A stretch of 64,000 nucleotides of DNA. Source: Mediterranea massiliensis (GTDB lineage Bacteria; Bacteroidota; Bacteroidia; Bacteroidales; Bacteroidaceae). The DNA lies in NCBI RefSeq assembly GCF_900128475.1, contig NZ_LT635836.1, positions 634,526 through 698,525 on the forward strand, written 5' to 3'. The notes beneath the pieces are model-generated. The model searched no databases. It was not told the DNA's origin and saw only the letters and a program-made list of their open reading frames with translations. Shown piece after piece: positions 26,498 to 35,118 of the stretch. The translations under genes were made by a program, and so were the position numbers. How positions within the stretch are numbered: the stretch's first letter is position 1; each line of letters starts with the position of its first letter.

Positions 26498-27589
26498 ATG
26501 AAGAAGTGGGTGCTCCTTACCTTATTCCTCTATAGCGTAACCCTCTCCGCACAGGAGCGGATTACGCTATTGTTTGTGGGCGACCTGATGCAGCACCAGG
26601 CGCAGATCGACGCCGCCCGCACTCCGCAGGGCACCTACGACTACACGCCCTGCTTCTCCCTTGTCGGCCCGCAGATACAGGCGGCCGACATCGCCGTCGG
26701 CAACCTGGAAGTAACGCTGGGCGGACGTCCCTACACGGGCTATCCCGCCTTCAGCGCGCCCGACGAATATCTCCATGCCATCCGCGACGCCGGTTTCGAC
26801 GTCCTGCTCACCGCCAACAACCACTGCCTGGACCGCGGGCAGAAAGGGCTGGAACGCACGCTCCACCTGCTCGACTCCCTGCAGATACCTTCGGCCGGCA
26901 CCTACCGCGACTCCACCGACCGCCACCACCGCTATCCGCTGCTCCTGCAGAAGAAAGGTTTCCGCATCGCCCTGCTGAACTATACCTACGGCACCAACGG
27001 CCTGCGCGCCAAGGCTCCCAACCTGGTGAACTACCTGGACCGCCGCCAGATGCTGAAGGACATCCACACCGCCCGTGCCTGGCAGCCCGATGTCCTCATC
27101 GCCTGCCTGCACTGGGGCAACGAATACCAGCAACTGCCCAGCCGCGAACAGCAGGAACTGGCCGACTGGCTGTTTGCCCAGGGCGTGGACCACATCATCG
27201 GCAGCCATCCGCACGTGGTGCAGCCCATGGAGGTGCGTACCGACAGCCTCAGCGGCGACCGCCATCTGCTGGTCTACTCCTTGGGAAACTACTTTTCCAA
27301 CATGAGCGCCCGCCATACCGACGGCGGTGCCGTTGTCAGCCTGACACTGGAGAAAAGCCCGTCCGCCACTCCTGCCCGTCCCCATACCCGCCTGGCGGAA
27401 TGCAGCTACAGCCTGGTATGGACCGGCCGCCCTGCACTGACCGGCCGAAAGAACTTCGTGCTCTATCCTGTCAGCGTCCCGGCAGACAGTCTGAGCGCAG
27501 CAGCCCGTAACCGGCTGAAAATCTTTACGGAAGACACACGCAAGCTGTTCAGCCGCCACAACAAGGGAATCACCGAAAAGACAAAATGA
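26498..27589 (+). CDS. CapA-family metallophosphatase-like secreted protein
   Basis: A 363-residue exported protein with a short signal peptide (LLTLFLYSVTLSAQ). LLFVGDLMQHQAQ, VGNLEVTLG, LLTANNHCLDRG, ACLHWGNEY and IIGSHPHVVQPME are the metal-binding blocks of the CapA/PGA_cap family, named for the poly-gamma-glutamate capsule protein PgsA and built on a calcineurin-like fold. The substrate in Bacteroidetes is unknown. It lies 23 bases after folD and is probably co-transcribed. Confidence 0.85.
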   Translation: MKKWVLLTLFLYSVTLSAQERITLLFVGDLMQHQAQIDAARTPQGTYDYTPCFSLVGPQIQAADIAVGNLEVTLGGRPYTGYPAFSAPDEYLHAIRDAGFDVLLTANNHCLDRGQKGLERTLHLLDSLQIPSAGTYRDSTDRHHRYPLLLQKKGFRIALLNYTYGTNGLRAKAPNLVNYLDRRQMLKDIHTARAWQPDVLIACLHWGNEYQQLPSREQQELADWLFAQGVDHIIGSHPHVVQPMEVRTDSLSGDRHLLVYSLGNYFSNMSARHTDGGAVVSLTLEKSPSATPARPHTRLAECSYSLVWTGRPALTGRKNFVLYPVSVPADSLSAAARNRLKIFTEDTRKLFSRHNKGITEKTK

Positions 27590-27620
27590 AGCGGAAAGAG
27601 AAAAAATATTTTCCGAAAGC

Positions 27621-27651
27621 TTTGCCAGTTCAAATATAATCCATATCTTTG
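27621..27651 (+). promoter_or_regulatory. promoter of tRNA-His
   Basis: TTTG (27621-27624), a 19-base spacer and TATCTTTG (27644-27651) form a textbook Bacteroidetes promoter, 27 bases before the tRNA. Confidence 0.8.
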
Positions 27652-27678
27652 CACCGCATTTAGGAAATGCACTAACAT

Positions 27679-27753
27679 GGTGGCTGTAGTTCAGTTGGTT
27701 AGAGCGTCAGATTGTGGTTCTGAATGTCGAGGGTTCGAGTCCCTTCTGCCACC
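27679..27753 (+). tRNA. tRNA-His(GTG)
   Basis: The anticodon arm TCAGA-TTGTGGT-TCTGA gives anticodon GTG. The T arm GAGGG-TTCGAGT-CCCTT is intact with one wobble. The acceptor stem pairs GTGGC with GCCAC, and an extra 5' G (position -1) faces C, as expected for tRNA-His. CCA is not encoded. Confidence 0.95.
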
Positions 27754-27768
27754 CGCAAATTAGTGGTA

Positions 27769-27806
27769 ATCCTCATAAGCGAAAGCTTATGGGGATTTTC
27801 TTTTTT
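27769..27806 (+). terminator. terminator after tRNA-His
   Basis: AATCCTCATAAGC-GAAA-GCTTATGGGGATT, a 13 bp stem with one wobble and a GAAA tetraloop, followed by TTCTTTTTT. Confidence 0.9.
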
Positions 27807-27834
27807 AAGAAGTTTCACCTTACCCCGCACAACA

Positions 27835-29010
27835 ATGAAACAGGAATTGAAAGAAAACGGCGGACTGCCGGCCCATATTCTCTGGACCCTCGCCATCGTG
27901 GCAGGCGTTTCCGTTGCCAACATCTACTACAACCAGCCCCTGCTCAACCTGATACGGCAGGACTTGAACGTTTCCGAATTCCAAACCAACCTCATCGCCA
28001 TGATCACGCAGGTGGGCTATGCGCTGGGCCTGCTGTTCATCATCCCGCTGGGCGACCTCTATCCGCGCAAGAAAATCATCCTGACCAACTTTGCCCTGCT
28101 CGTCTGCTCGCTGCTGACAATGGCCGTCGCCACGGACATCCGCATCATCTGGACCGCATCATTGCTGACGGGTGTAGGCTCCATGATTCCCCAGATCTTC
28201 GTACCCATCGCTTCCGTCTTCTCCCGGCCGGAGAACAAGGGGCGCAACGTGGGCATCGTCATCTCGGGCCTGCTGACGGGCATCCTGGCCTCGCGCGTGG
28301 TCAGCGGCTACATCGGCGAGCTGCTGGGCTGGCGCGAGATGTACTTCATCGCCGCCGGCATGATGGTGGCGTGTGCCGGGGTGGTGCTGAAGGTATTACC
28401 CGACATCCGCCCCACCTTCAGCGGGCGGTATGCCGACCTGATGAAATCGCTCTTCCGGCTGGTGAAGGACTACCCCGAACTGCGCATCTACTCCATCCGT
28501 TCCGCCCTGGCCTTCGGCTCCATGCTGGGCATGTGGTCGTGCCTGGCCTTCAAGATGGGTGGCGCACCGTTCTATGCTGACAGCGACATCATCGGTTTCC
28601 TGGGCCTGTGCGGCGTGGCCGGCGCGCTGACCGCCTCGTTCGTAGGCAGCTGGGTGAAGAAGGTGGGTGTGCGCAACTTCAACTACATCGGGTGCGGGCT
28701 CATCCTCCTGTCCTGGTGCTGCTTCTATTTCGGGCAGAACTCCTTTGCAGCCATCGTGGCGGGCATCCTGCTGATAGACATCGGCATGCAGTGCATCCAG
28801 CTCAGCAATCAGACAAGCATCTTCCACCTCTGCCCTTCGGCCTCCAACCGTCTGAACACCATCTTCATGACCACCTACTTCATCGGCGGCTCGCTGGGCA
28901 CCTTCCTGGCAGGCAGCTGCTGGGAGCTGTGGGGCTGGGGAGGCGTATCGGCTGTGGCCTCGCTGCTGACCCTGATATCACTGGGCATCACCGTCGTCAC
29001 GCAAAAGTAA
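27835..29010 (+). CDS. MFS transporter
   Basis: A 391-residue major facilitator protein with about 12 membrane helices. The loop GDLYPRKKIIL between helices 2 and 3 is the MFS motif A (GxLxDRxGRR type). N-terminal ANIYYNQPLLNLI is typical of a group of putative sugar or drug efflux permeases (YnfM/YgaY-like). The substrate is unknown. The frame runs upstream through the tRNA, but the start at 27835, after the tRNA terminator, is the only sensible one. Confidence 0.85.
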   Translation: MKQELKENGGLPAHILWTLAIVAGVSVANIYYNQPLLNLIRQDLNVSEFQTNLIAMITQVGYALGLLFIIPLGDLYPRKKIILTNFALLVCSLLTMAVATDIRIIWTASLLTGVGSMIPQIFVPIASVFSRPENKGRNVGIVISGLLTGILASRVVSGYIGELLGWREMYFIAAGMMVACAGVVLKVLPDIRPTFSGRYADLMKSLFRLVKDYPELRIYSIRSALAFGSMLGMWSCLAFKMGGAPFYADSDIIGFLGLCGVAGALTASFVGSWVKKVGVRNFNYIGCGLILLSWCCFYFGQNSFAAIVAGILLIDIGMQCIQLSNQTSIFHLCPSASNRLNTIFMTTYFIGGSLGTFLAGSCWELWGWGGVSAVASLLTLISLGITVVTQK

Positions 29011-29042
29011 AAAGACAGTTTGCCCCGCCTGAAACAATGACT

Positions 29043-29174
29043 GTTCAAGCAGGGCAAACCAACCGTTTAGGCTAGGCAAACCGCTCGTTTAGGCTGGGAA
29101 AACCACTCGTTTAAGCTGGACAAACCAACCGTTTAAGCTGGGTAAACCGTTCGTTTAAGCCGGGCAAACCAATC
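29043..29174. repeat. six-unit, 22-base tandem array after the MFS gene
   Basis: Six consecutive 22-base units, consensus GTTTAAGCTGGGCAAACCAA plus CC, begin at 29043 and end at the stop codon of the HTH gene. Rotated, each is AAAC-N5-GTTT (13 bases) plus 9 bases. Units differ at one to five positions. Confidence 0.9.
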
Positions 29175-29373
29175 AGTCGCCCTCCTCAAGCATGAAGACA
29201 CTCTCGACCGGCTGGCCGAAGACTTTCGCTATCTTGAGGGCCAGCACCGTAGAAGGAACGTATTTCTTGGTTTCGATGGCATTGATGGTCTGGCGGCTCA
29301 CTCCTACCGCCTCGGCCAGTTGTTGCTGCGTCATCTGATGGATGGCGCGCTGTACGCGCAAGGTATTATTCAT
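29173..29373 (-). CDS. small XRE-type transcriptional regulator
   Basis: A 66-residue helix-turn-helix protein (LAEAVGVSRQTINAIETKKYVPSTVLALKIA), of the YozG/Cro type with no extra domain. The start at 29373 (MNNTLRV) is chosen because the region upstream belongs to the overlapping membrane-protein gene, whose end it overlaps by 8 bases. Such pairs usually act together, with the regulator repressing its own operon; the palindrome upstream of the pair is a candidate operator. Confidence 0.85.
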   Translation of the reverse strand: MNNTLRVQRAIHQMTQQQLAEAVGVSRQTINAIETKKYVPSTVLALKIAKVFGQPVESVFMLEEGD

Positions 29374-29785
29374 GACTTTCCTTTCTGAAACGCCAAAGTT
29401 TCCAATGAAAAACGACAAGAAACAAAATCAATACGGTAAACATATTGACAGCCATAAAGTTGAGGTATGACATTCCGTAAATGCAAAGTGTCACTACAAT
29501 CAGAATCAAGTAGTTGCTCACAACGGCCATTGTCCAGGCCTGCATGCGCAGATGGGCAATACATTCGTCCTCATCCTTCTCACGCGAAAAGGAAGCCAGC
29601 AACAAACTAACAGCAAGACCAATCACAACAAGTTCGTCAAAACAATCCCTCATCCCTATTTGGGACAAGAAAGTATCCATCCACGATCCATTAGACAAGA
29701 GATAAAGACCTCCCAACACAAAAGGAATGCCCAACCACAATCCTACTTTCTTGCAGGAGGGCGACAAAAGATAATCGGTTTTCAT
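29366..29785 (-). CDS. small multi-pass membrane protein paired with the XRE regulator
   Basis: A 139-residue protein with four predicted membrane segments (IPFVLGGLYLLSN, ELVVIGLAVSLLLASF, TMAVVSNYLILIVVTLCIYG, FMAVNMFTVLILFLVVF) and charged loops such as SREKDEDECIAHLRMQ. No named family recognised. It is first in a two-gene operon with the HTH gene. Membrane-protein/XRE pairs of this shape are common in Firmicutes and Bacteroidetes, with roles in signalling or as immunity-like systems; the role here is unknown. Confidence 0.75.
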   Translation of the reverse strand: MKTDYLLSPSCKKVGLWLGIPFVLGGLYLLSNGSWMDTFLSQIGMRDCFDELVVIGLAVSLLLASFSREKDEDECIAHLRMQAWTMAVVSNYLILIVVTLCIYGMSYLNFMAVNMFTVLILFLVVFHWKLWRFRKESHE

Positions 29786-29812
29786 ATCGCAATGGTTTTA
29801 AAGATTACGATG

Positions 29813-29873
29813 CAAATATAAAGCAAACATTACAATAAAACAAGTATTCTTGATAAAAAGTAATGTTTGCTTT
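29813..29873 (-). promoter_or_regulatory. promoter with 14-base inverted repeat (candidate operator)
   Basis: TATATTTG (29813-29820, minus) is a -7 element for the membrane-protein/XRE operon. Directly upstream AAAGCAAACATTAC (29820-29833) and GTAATGTTTGCTTT (29860-29873) are exact inverted repeats with a 26-base spacer. One arm abuts the -7 element, so a dimeric regulator bound there would block RNA polymerase. Confidence 0.55.
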
Positions 29874-29935
29874 ACTTTTTATTCTGATTAGCCGATTCTT
29901 TTTCCCATGCAAGCCACAGCTCAGACCGCAACGTT

Positions 29936-31009
29936 CTACCTCGACACGCGGCCCGAGGTGTTGCCCTGCATAAGGCTTTCCACCTCTTCAACGGTTACCT
30001 GGTTGAAGTCGCCATAGACGGTATTCTTCAGAGCCGACGCCGCCAGGGCAAAGTCAAGTCCCTTCTGTGCATCGTCGGGATAGGCCAGCAAGCCATAGAT
30101 CAGACCGCCCACAAAGGCATCACCCGCCCCCACACGGTCCACCTCGTGATCGATGTCGTAGATGCCGGTATGGTGGAACTGCCCGTCGGCCAACAGTACG
30201 GCGGCCAGCAGATTATGGTTGGAAGTGATGGAATTGCGCAGCTCCAGAAAAATCTTCCGGCAGCGGGGAACGCGCTCGCCCACCTGACGCATGAAATCCT
30301 CGAAAGCCGGCAGGCTGGCTTCGAACGAAGAGTCGGCCGCCGTCGTTGCCCGGAAGCCGACAGGCTTCACGCCCATAATCTCACGATATTCGGGCTCGGC
30401 GGCAAAAAGCACGTCACTGTACTGCACCAGCGGCATCATCACTTCGGCCGCCGTCCGCCCATAGTTCCACAACTTCTTGCGGAAGTTCAGGTCGCACGAG
30501 ATGGTGAGCCCCATGCGGTCGGCCACCTCCAGCGCCTCGCGACAGGCATCCGCCCCCTCCTGCGAAAGGGCCGCCGCGATGCCCGACCAGTGGAACCAGC
30601 CGGCACCGTCGAACACCCGCTCCCAGTCGACCATCCCCGGCCGGATGGTGGCGAAAGCCGAATCCTCGCGGTCGTACACCACGTTGGAATTGCGGAACGC
30701 CGCTCCCGGTTCCAGAAAATAAATGCCCATGCGCTTGCCGCCAAACACAATGCCTTCCGTACCCAGCCCTCCGGCACGCAACGAAGCGATGCAGGCGCGG
30801 GCAATGGCGTTGTCGGGCAGGCGTGTCACAAACTCGGTGGGCACCCCGAAGTGGGCCAGCGAAAGAGCCACGTTCGCCTCGCTGCCTCCATACGTCGCCA
30901 CAAACTCGCCTGCCTGCGCAAAACGCTTGAAGCCGGGCGTCGTGAGCCGCAGCATCACTTCACCGAAGGTCACCACTTTCTTTCCATTGTTCAGATTCTT
31001 GCTTTCCAT
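29936..31009 (-). CDS. kdgK: 2-dehydro-3-deoxygluconokinase (PfkB family)
   Basis: Phosphorylates 2-keto-3-deoxygluconate to KDPG, a step of uronic acid (pectin, alginate) breakdown. VVTFGEVMLRLTTPGFKRFAQA and YGGSEANVALSLAHFG are the substrate-binding N-terminal blocks of KdgK, and DRVGAGDAFVGGLIYG is the PfkB signature with the catalytic aspartate. Length (357) is normal. It stands alone on this strand with an unrelated operon downstream; the aldolase gene usually next to it is absent. Confidence 0.9.
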   Translation of the reverse strand: MESKNLNNGKKVVTFGEVMLRLTTPGFKRFAQAGEFVATYGGSEANVALSLAHFGVPTEFVTRLPDNAIARACIASLRAGGLGTEGIVFGGKRMGIYFLEPGAAFRNSNVVYDREDSAFATIRPGMVDWERVFDGAGWFHWSGIAAALSQEGADACREALEVADRMGLTISCDLNFRKKLWNYGRTAAEVMMPLVQYSDVLFAAEPEYREIMGVKPVGFRATTAADSSFEASLPAFEDFMRQVGERVPRCRKIFLELRNSITSNHNLLAAVLLADGQFHHTGIYDIDHEVDRVGAGDAFVGGLIYGLLAYPDDAQKGLDFALAASALKNTVYGDFNQVTVEEVESLMQGNTSGRVSR

Positions 31010-31226
31010 ATCTATTCCTTTCTTTATGCAATCAGTCTTTTACGCTGCGAAAGTACAAAATAGAATGAAAAAAAGCAGGAGACAAACGATAAAAAAGTAA
31101 AATCAAGCAGGAAACAGAAAGCATAAATATTCAATAAACGAAGATAAAAGTACAAACAAATGAAAAATCAGCCTCATTTTTATGCATAACAGACTACAAC
31201 ATGAAAGAATATCCATAAAAATGTCG

Positions 31227-31234
31227 TACCTTTG
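31227..31234 (+). promoter_or_regulatory. -7 promoter element of nhaC
   Basis: TACCTTTG, 30 bases before the nhaC start, fits TAnnTTTG. The rest of the 254-base divergent gap is A-rich without other signals. Confidence 0.6.
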
Positions 31235-31263
31235 CGGCCGAAACAAAAAACTGAACAAATCTC

Positions 31264-32727
31264 ATGGATTCTACGAAAAAGATTCCCTCTCCCCTTGTCT
31301 CCCTCCTGCCTATCGCGTTGCTGGCAGGGATGTTGTTTGCCACCATCAGCACCTTCGGAAGCGATGCCCTGAGCGGGGGCAGCCAGATTTCCCTGCTGGT
31401 CACCACCTCCTGCTGTGTCCTCATCGGCATGGCCTTCTACCGCATACCGTGGAAAGACTTCGAACTGGCCATCACGAACAACATTGCGGGCGTGGCAACC
31501 GCCCTGCTCATCCTGCTCATCATCGGTGCCCTGAGCGGCATCTGGATGGTCAGCGGCGTGGTGCCCACCTTAATATATTATGGGATGCAGATTATCCATC
31601 CCGACTTCTTCCTGGCCTCGACCTGCCTCATCTGCGCCCTCGTGTCGGTGATGACGGGCAGCTCGTGGACGACCATCGCCACCATCGGCATCGCCCTGAT
31701 GGGCATCGGTAAGGCACAGGGCTTCCACGAAGGCTGGATAGCCGGAGCCATCATCTCGGGAGCCTACTTCGGCGACAAGGTCTCTCCCTTGTCGGACACG
31801 ACGATCCTGGCATCGTCGGTTACGGATACTCCACTCTTCACCCACATCCGCTACATGATGATTACCACCGTTCCCTCGCTGCTCATTGCCGTCATCCTGT
31901 TCACCGTCATGGGACTGACCCACGACGGAGGCAGCACCGCGCAAGAGATGAATGCCTTTGCCGCCACCCTGGAGGGCAAGTTCAACATCACTCCCTGGCT
32001 GCTGCTCGTACCGGTGGTGACGGGCATCCTGATTGCCCGCAAGGTACCCTCAGTAGTCACACTGGCCATTTCGACCGTTCTGGCCTGTGTGGCCGCCCTC
32101 ATCTTCCAGCCCGACCTGCTGCGCGAGGTAGCCGGTGAAGGCGGCGGTCTGTTCAAAGGTACCATGATGACCTGCTACGGCAGCACCAGCCTACAGACCA
32201 ACAACCCCATCCTGACCGAGCTGGTGGCGACGCGCGGCATGGCGGGTATGATGAACACCGTGTGGCTCATCCTCTGCGCCATGTGCTTCGGCGGCGCCAT
32301 GACGGCCGGCGGCATGCTGGGCAGCATCACGTCCGTATGCGTGCGTTTCATCAAGAATCGTGTCAGCACCGTAGCCTCGACGGTCTTCTCGGGCCTCTTC
32401 CTGAACATTGCCACGGCCGACCAGTACATCAGCATCATCCTGCTGGGCAACATGTTCGGCGACATCTACAAGAGGCAAGGCTACGAAAGCCGCCTGCTGA
32501 GCCGCACCACCGAAGATGCGGTCACCGTCACCTCCGTCCTGATTCCCTGGAATACGTGCGGCCTGACGCAGGCCACCATCCTGAGTGTACCCACACTGAC
32601 CTACCTGCCGTTCTGCTTCTTCAACCTCATCAGCCCATTGATGAGTATCCTGGTAGCCGCCACTGGCTATAAGATAGTGAAGACTGCCTCACCCGCTATC
32701 GGACAATCCTCTAACAAGAAACGCTAA
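31264..32727 (+). CDS. nhaC: Na+/H+ antiporter, NhaC family
   Basis: A 487-residue inner-membrane antiporter with about 11-12 hydrophobic helices. Conserved blocks include MTGSSWTTIATIGIALMGIG, ISGAYFGDKVSPLSDTTILAS and IPWNTCGLTQA, the usual NhaC segments with buried polar and acidic residues. It exports sodium (or swaps malate/lactate in some members) in exchange for protons; the precise ions are not readable. The stop is 4 bases before the S41 peptidase start, so the two were co-transcribed. Confidence 0.9.
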   Translation: MDSTKKIPSPLVSLLPIALLAGMLFATISTFGSDALSGGSQISLLVTTSCCVLIGMAFYRIPWKDFELAITNNIAGVATALLILLIIGALSGIWMVSGVVPTLIYYGMQIIHPDFFLASTCLICALVSVMTGSSWTTIATIGIALMGIGKAQGFHEGWIAGAIISGAYFGDKVSPLSDTTILASSVTDTPLFTHIRYMMITTVPSLLIAVILFTVMGLTHDGGSTAQEMNAFAATLEGKFNITPWLLLVPVVTGILIARKVPSVVTLAISTVLACVAALIFQPDLLREVAGEGGGLFKGTMMTCYGSTSLQTNNPILTELVATRGMAGMMNTVWLILCAMCFGGAMTAGGMLGSITSVCVRFIKNRVSTVASTVFSGLFLNIATADQYISIILLGNMFGDIYKRQGYESRLLSRTTEDAVTVTSVLIPWNTCGLTQATILSVPTLTYLPFCFFNLISPLMSILVAATGYKIVKTASPAIGQSSNKKR

Positions 32728-32731
32728 AAAG

Positions 32732-33940
32732 ATGAAGAAAATCATTCTGTTATTTGTCTGTCTGTATGCATGCATGAACCAGGTGCAGGCGGCGGACGAT
32801 TCCCGTTACATCGAATTTGCCCGCACGTATGGCATCGTGCGCTATTTTTCTCCCAACCCCTATACGCAGGACTGGTCGGAAAGCGATTGGATGAAAGTAT
32901 GTGCGCTGTTGGCCAACAGGATAGAGACGCAACCTTTGGATGAAGTATTCCGTCCGCTTGCTCCCACGTTATCATTTTCGACCACCCCTGTTTCCGCAAA
33001 GGAGGACATCATCGCTCCAAAAAGTTCAGCCAGATATTACCGTTACAACGGTTCCGGCGAGTTGAATGTACCCTTTTTGGCCAAGCTACTCATCCCTGGA
33101 CTGTCCAAATACATACCTTATTATAAGAAATTCAGCACTGTTACCGAACGACTGGATTCGGTAACCACCCCCGTCGCTTGCCGGTATTACAGCTACCCAC
33201 TGACCGATGGCAAATACCTGAACATCCAGCATGCTCTGCCGGAGAAGATATTTGACCGCAAGACTACACACCGCCTGCTTGCCGATGCAAAAAATTATTG
33301 GAAAAAACATCAGAGCGACGATAAAACATTATCCCAAAGACGCCGTTTCATTTTTGGACTGCTGGCAGATAAAGCAATCAGGGTAGCCGATCTGACTGTC
33401 CGCTGGAATATTATCCGCCATTTTTATCCTTATTATGAGGAAGACAATCTTGACTGGGACCACCAATTGGAAGTCTATCTGCAAAAAGCCATTCAAATGG
33501 ACAACATGGATTCTTTTGAATCACTCCTTAAATGGTACAATTTGATTGGCCGTTTTCTCAATCCGATAAAGGACGGACATCTTTTCGTCCGCAGAGACAT
33601 GACAATTTCTTCTATCCAAACCACCTACCTGCCCGAATTCTACGCAGACGCTGAAACAAAGTTCGTAAACGACACATTGCTCATACGCACAGGAATAAAT
33701 GACAAGCAGTCCTGGCGCATACTATACACCATCAACGACCGGCCAGCTTCCGCATGTTTGCAAGATGCCAGGCTGATAACGAACGCTGCCACCGACTCAC
33801 ACCGCGACCAGATGGCCGCAGACAAACTTTTCTCTTCTACGGCATACGACGCCCCATTCGTTATCTTGAGCAGCGATCTTTCGGGAAATATGCGCAAAGA
33901 TACGCTGCTATTATCCGAAATTTCGGATAACAGCAGTTAT
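32732..33940 (+). pseudogene. S41-family peptidase, N-terminal part (split by RIT element)
   Basis: The upstream 403 codons of an exported S41 (C-terminal processing/tail-specific) peptidase, with signal peptide MKKIILLFVCLYACMNQVQA. This part holds the N-terminal helical region (YGIVRYFSPNPYTQDWSESDW) and the start of the PDZ-like middle. The frame runs 9 codons into the inserted element and stops at 33967. The catalytic serine is on the far fragment, so this product alone should be inactive. Fusing position 33940 to 37769 gives an open frame of about 614 residues. Confidence 0.85.
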
Positions 33941-34022
33941 CCAAACCAAAATATTATCCCAACTTGACTTTTTACTATATTGAATATCAGTAAATTGTTA
34001 TATTTTGGTAGCAGATAATAAA

Positions 34023-34056
34023 GAGTGATTGTTCCATTATTCAAGAACAGTCACTC
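34023..34056 (-). terminator. terminator of the recombinase trio
   Basis: GAGTGACTGTTC and GAACAATCACTC (minus strand) form a 12 bp stem with one wobble and a 10-base loop, followed by TTTATTAT. It lies 15 bases after the last recombinase stop. Confidence 0.8.
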
Positions 34057-34071
34057 ATTTATTACTAAGTA

Positions 34072-35118
34072 TTATCTCAATCCAAGAACTGTTGCTAATG
34101 AATCTTTATTTCTGATTTTCTTATATTTCTTTTCAACGCCTAAAGTCAGATTGTCTTCCATAGAGCATAAAGCTTGTATCATTTGTTCTGATGAAACTCC
34201 TACGTATTTCATTGTCGTTTCAATGCTCTCATGCCCCAATAGTTTTTGTATCTGCGCCAAGTTTACACCGTCTTCCAACCAATGGGTAGCCCGTGCATGC
34301 CGAAAACTATGGCAATGAAAATCTACAGGAATTTCAAGTAGCCCCTGAGACGCAATCCTAACATACATTTTCAACCGCTTGCTAATCGCTTCTGAAGTGA
34401 TTTTTTTGTTTGCATGGCCATATATGGGGAAAAATACAAAATCAGAAGGTAACGGATTTGCCGGATGGAACAACTTCACATAATGTCTCAGTATTCTTAC
34501 CATGCTGTTCAACAAATAAATGGTACGTTGTTTATTCCCTTTACCCAAAACAAGAATGTAACCTTTCGTTTCATCCAGGTGCAGTGCCGACAGCCTCAAT
34601 GATAATATTTCATCTATTCTTGTTCCGGTACTATATAAAAGATTGAACAAGGCAAAATCCCTCTTACCTATCAATGTACGTGTATTGATGCTTGCAAAAA
34701 TCCGTTTGATTGTATCTTTTGTGATTACTTCCACTTGTTTTTTAGGTTGCTGCATTCTTTTTATTTCAGCGGCATCACAATCATATTTTATGAATTGGAT
34801 TTTCTTGTGCGCAAGGAAACGGAGGAAATTTTTCAATATGGAGAGGCGATGATTGCATGTTTGCGGGCTGCATTTTCTTACTTCTTTCAGCCACGCAATC
34901 CATTCTTCAATCCAGTCCTTACGGAAGCATTCCCCACAAAGGGTATTTGATGTGACTCCTTTTGAGGATTCAAGGAAGTCTATATAGATTCCCATTCCCT
35001 CTCCGTATGATTTTAAAGCGTTATGGCTCAGATTCCTTATACACGGAAGATAGACCGTATGCCACTCATGGATGGCATCGGCGATAATTGAATGTTCTGC
35101 TTTAGTCTTCATATTCAA
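34072..35118 (-). CDS. tyrosine recombinase, third gene of the RIT trio
   Basis: A 348-residue phage-integrase-type recombinase. The N-terminal SAM-like DNA-binding domain is followed by the catalytic domain: Arg in LLYSTGTRIDEIL, HSFRHARATHWL (HxxR), LLGHES, and the nucleophile Tyr in TMKYVGVS. It is the only one of the three with the full R-H-R-H-Y set. Its start overlaps the end of the second gene by 17 bases. In RIT elements all three proteins are thought to act together; the exact roles are unknown. Confidence 0.9.
   Translation of the reverse strand: MNMKTKAEHSIIADAIHEWHTVYLPCIRNLSHNALKSYGEGMGIYIDFLESSKGVTSNTLCGECFRKDWIEEWIAWLKEVRKCSPQTCNHRLSILKNFLRFLAHKKIQFIKYDCDAAEIKRMQQPKKQVEVITKDTIKRIFASINTRTLIGKRDFALFNLLYSTGTRIDEILSLRLSALHLDETKGYILVLGKGNKQRTIYLLNSMVRILRHYVKLFHPANPLPSDFVFFPIYGHANKKITSEAISKRLKMYVRIASQGLLEIPVDFHCHSFRHARATHWLEDGVNLAQIQKLLGHESIETTMKYVGVSSEQMIQALCSMEDNLTLGVEKKYKKIRNKDSLATVLGLR

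Noticed and set aside
27724..27834. N-terminal extension of the MFS transporter
   Set aside because: These codons come from the tRNA-His gene and its terminator; the ATG at 27835 fits the family.
33911..33930. The 20-base palindrome as the terminal repeat of the RIT element
   Set aside because: It is in the peptidase frame (L-L-S-E-I-S-D-N) and the joined frame across the insertion includes it, so it belongs to the host gene.
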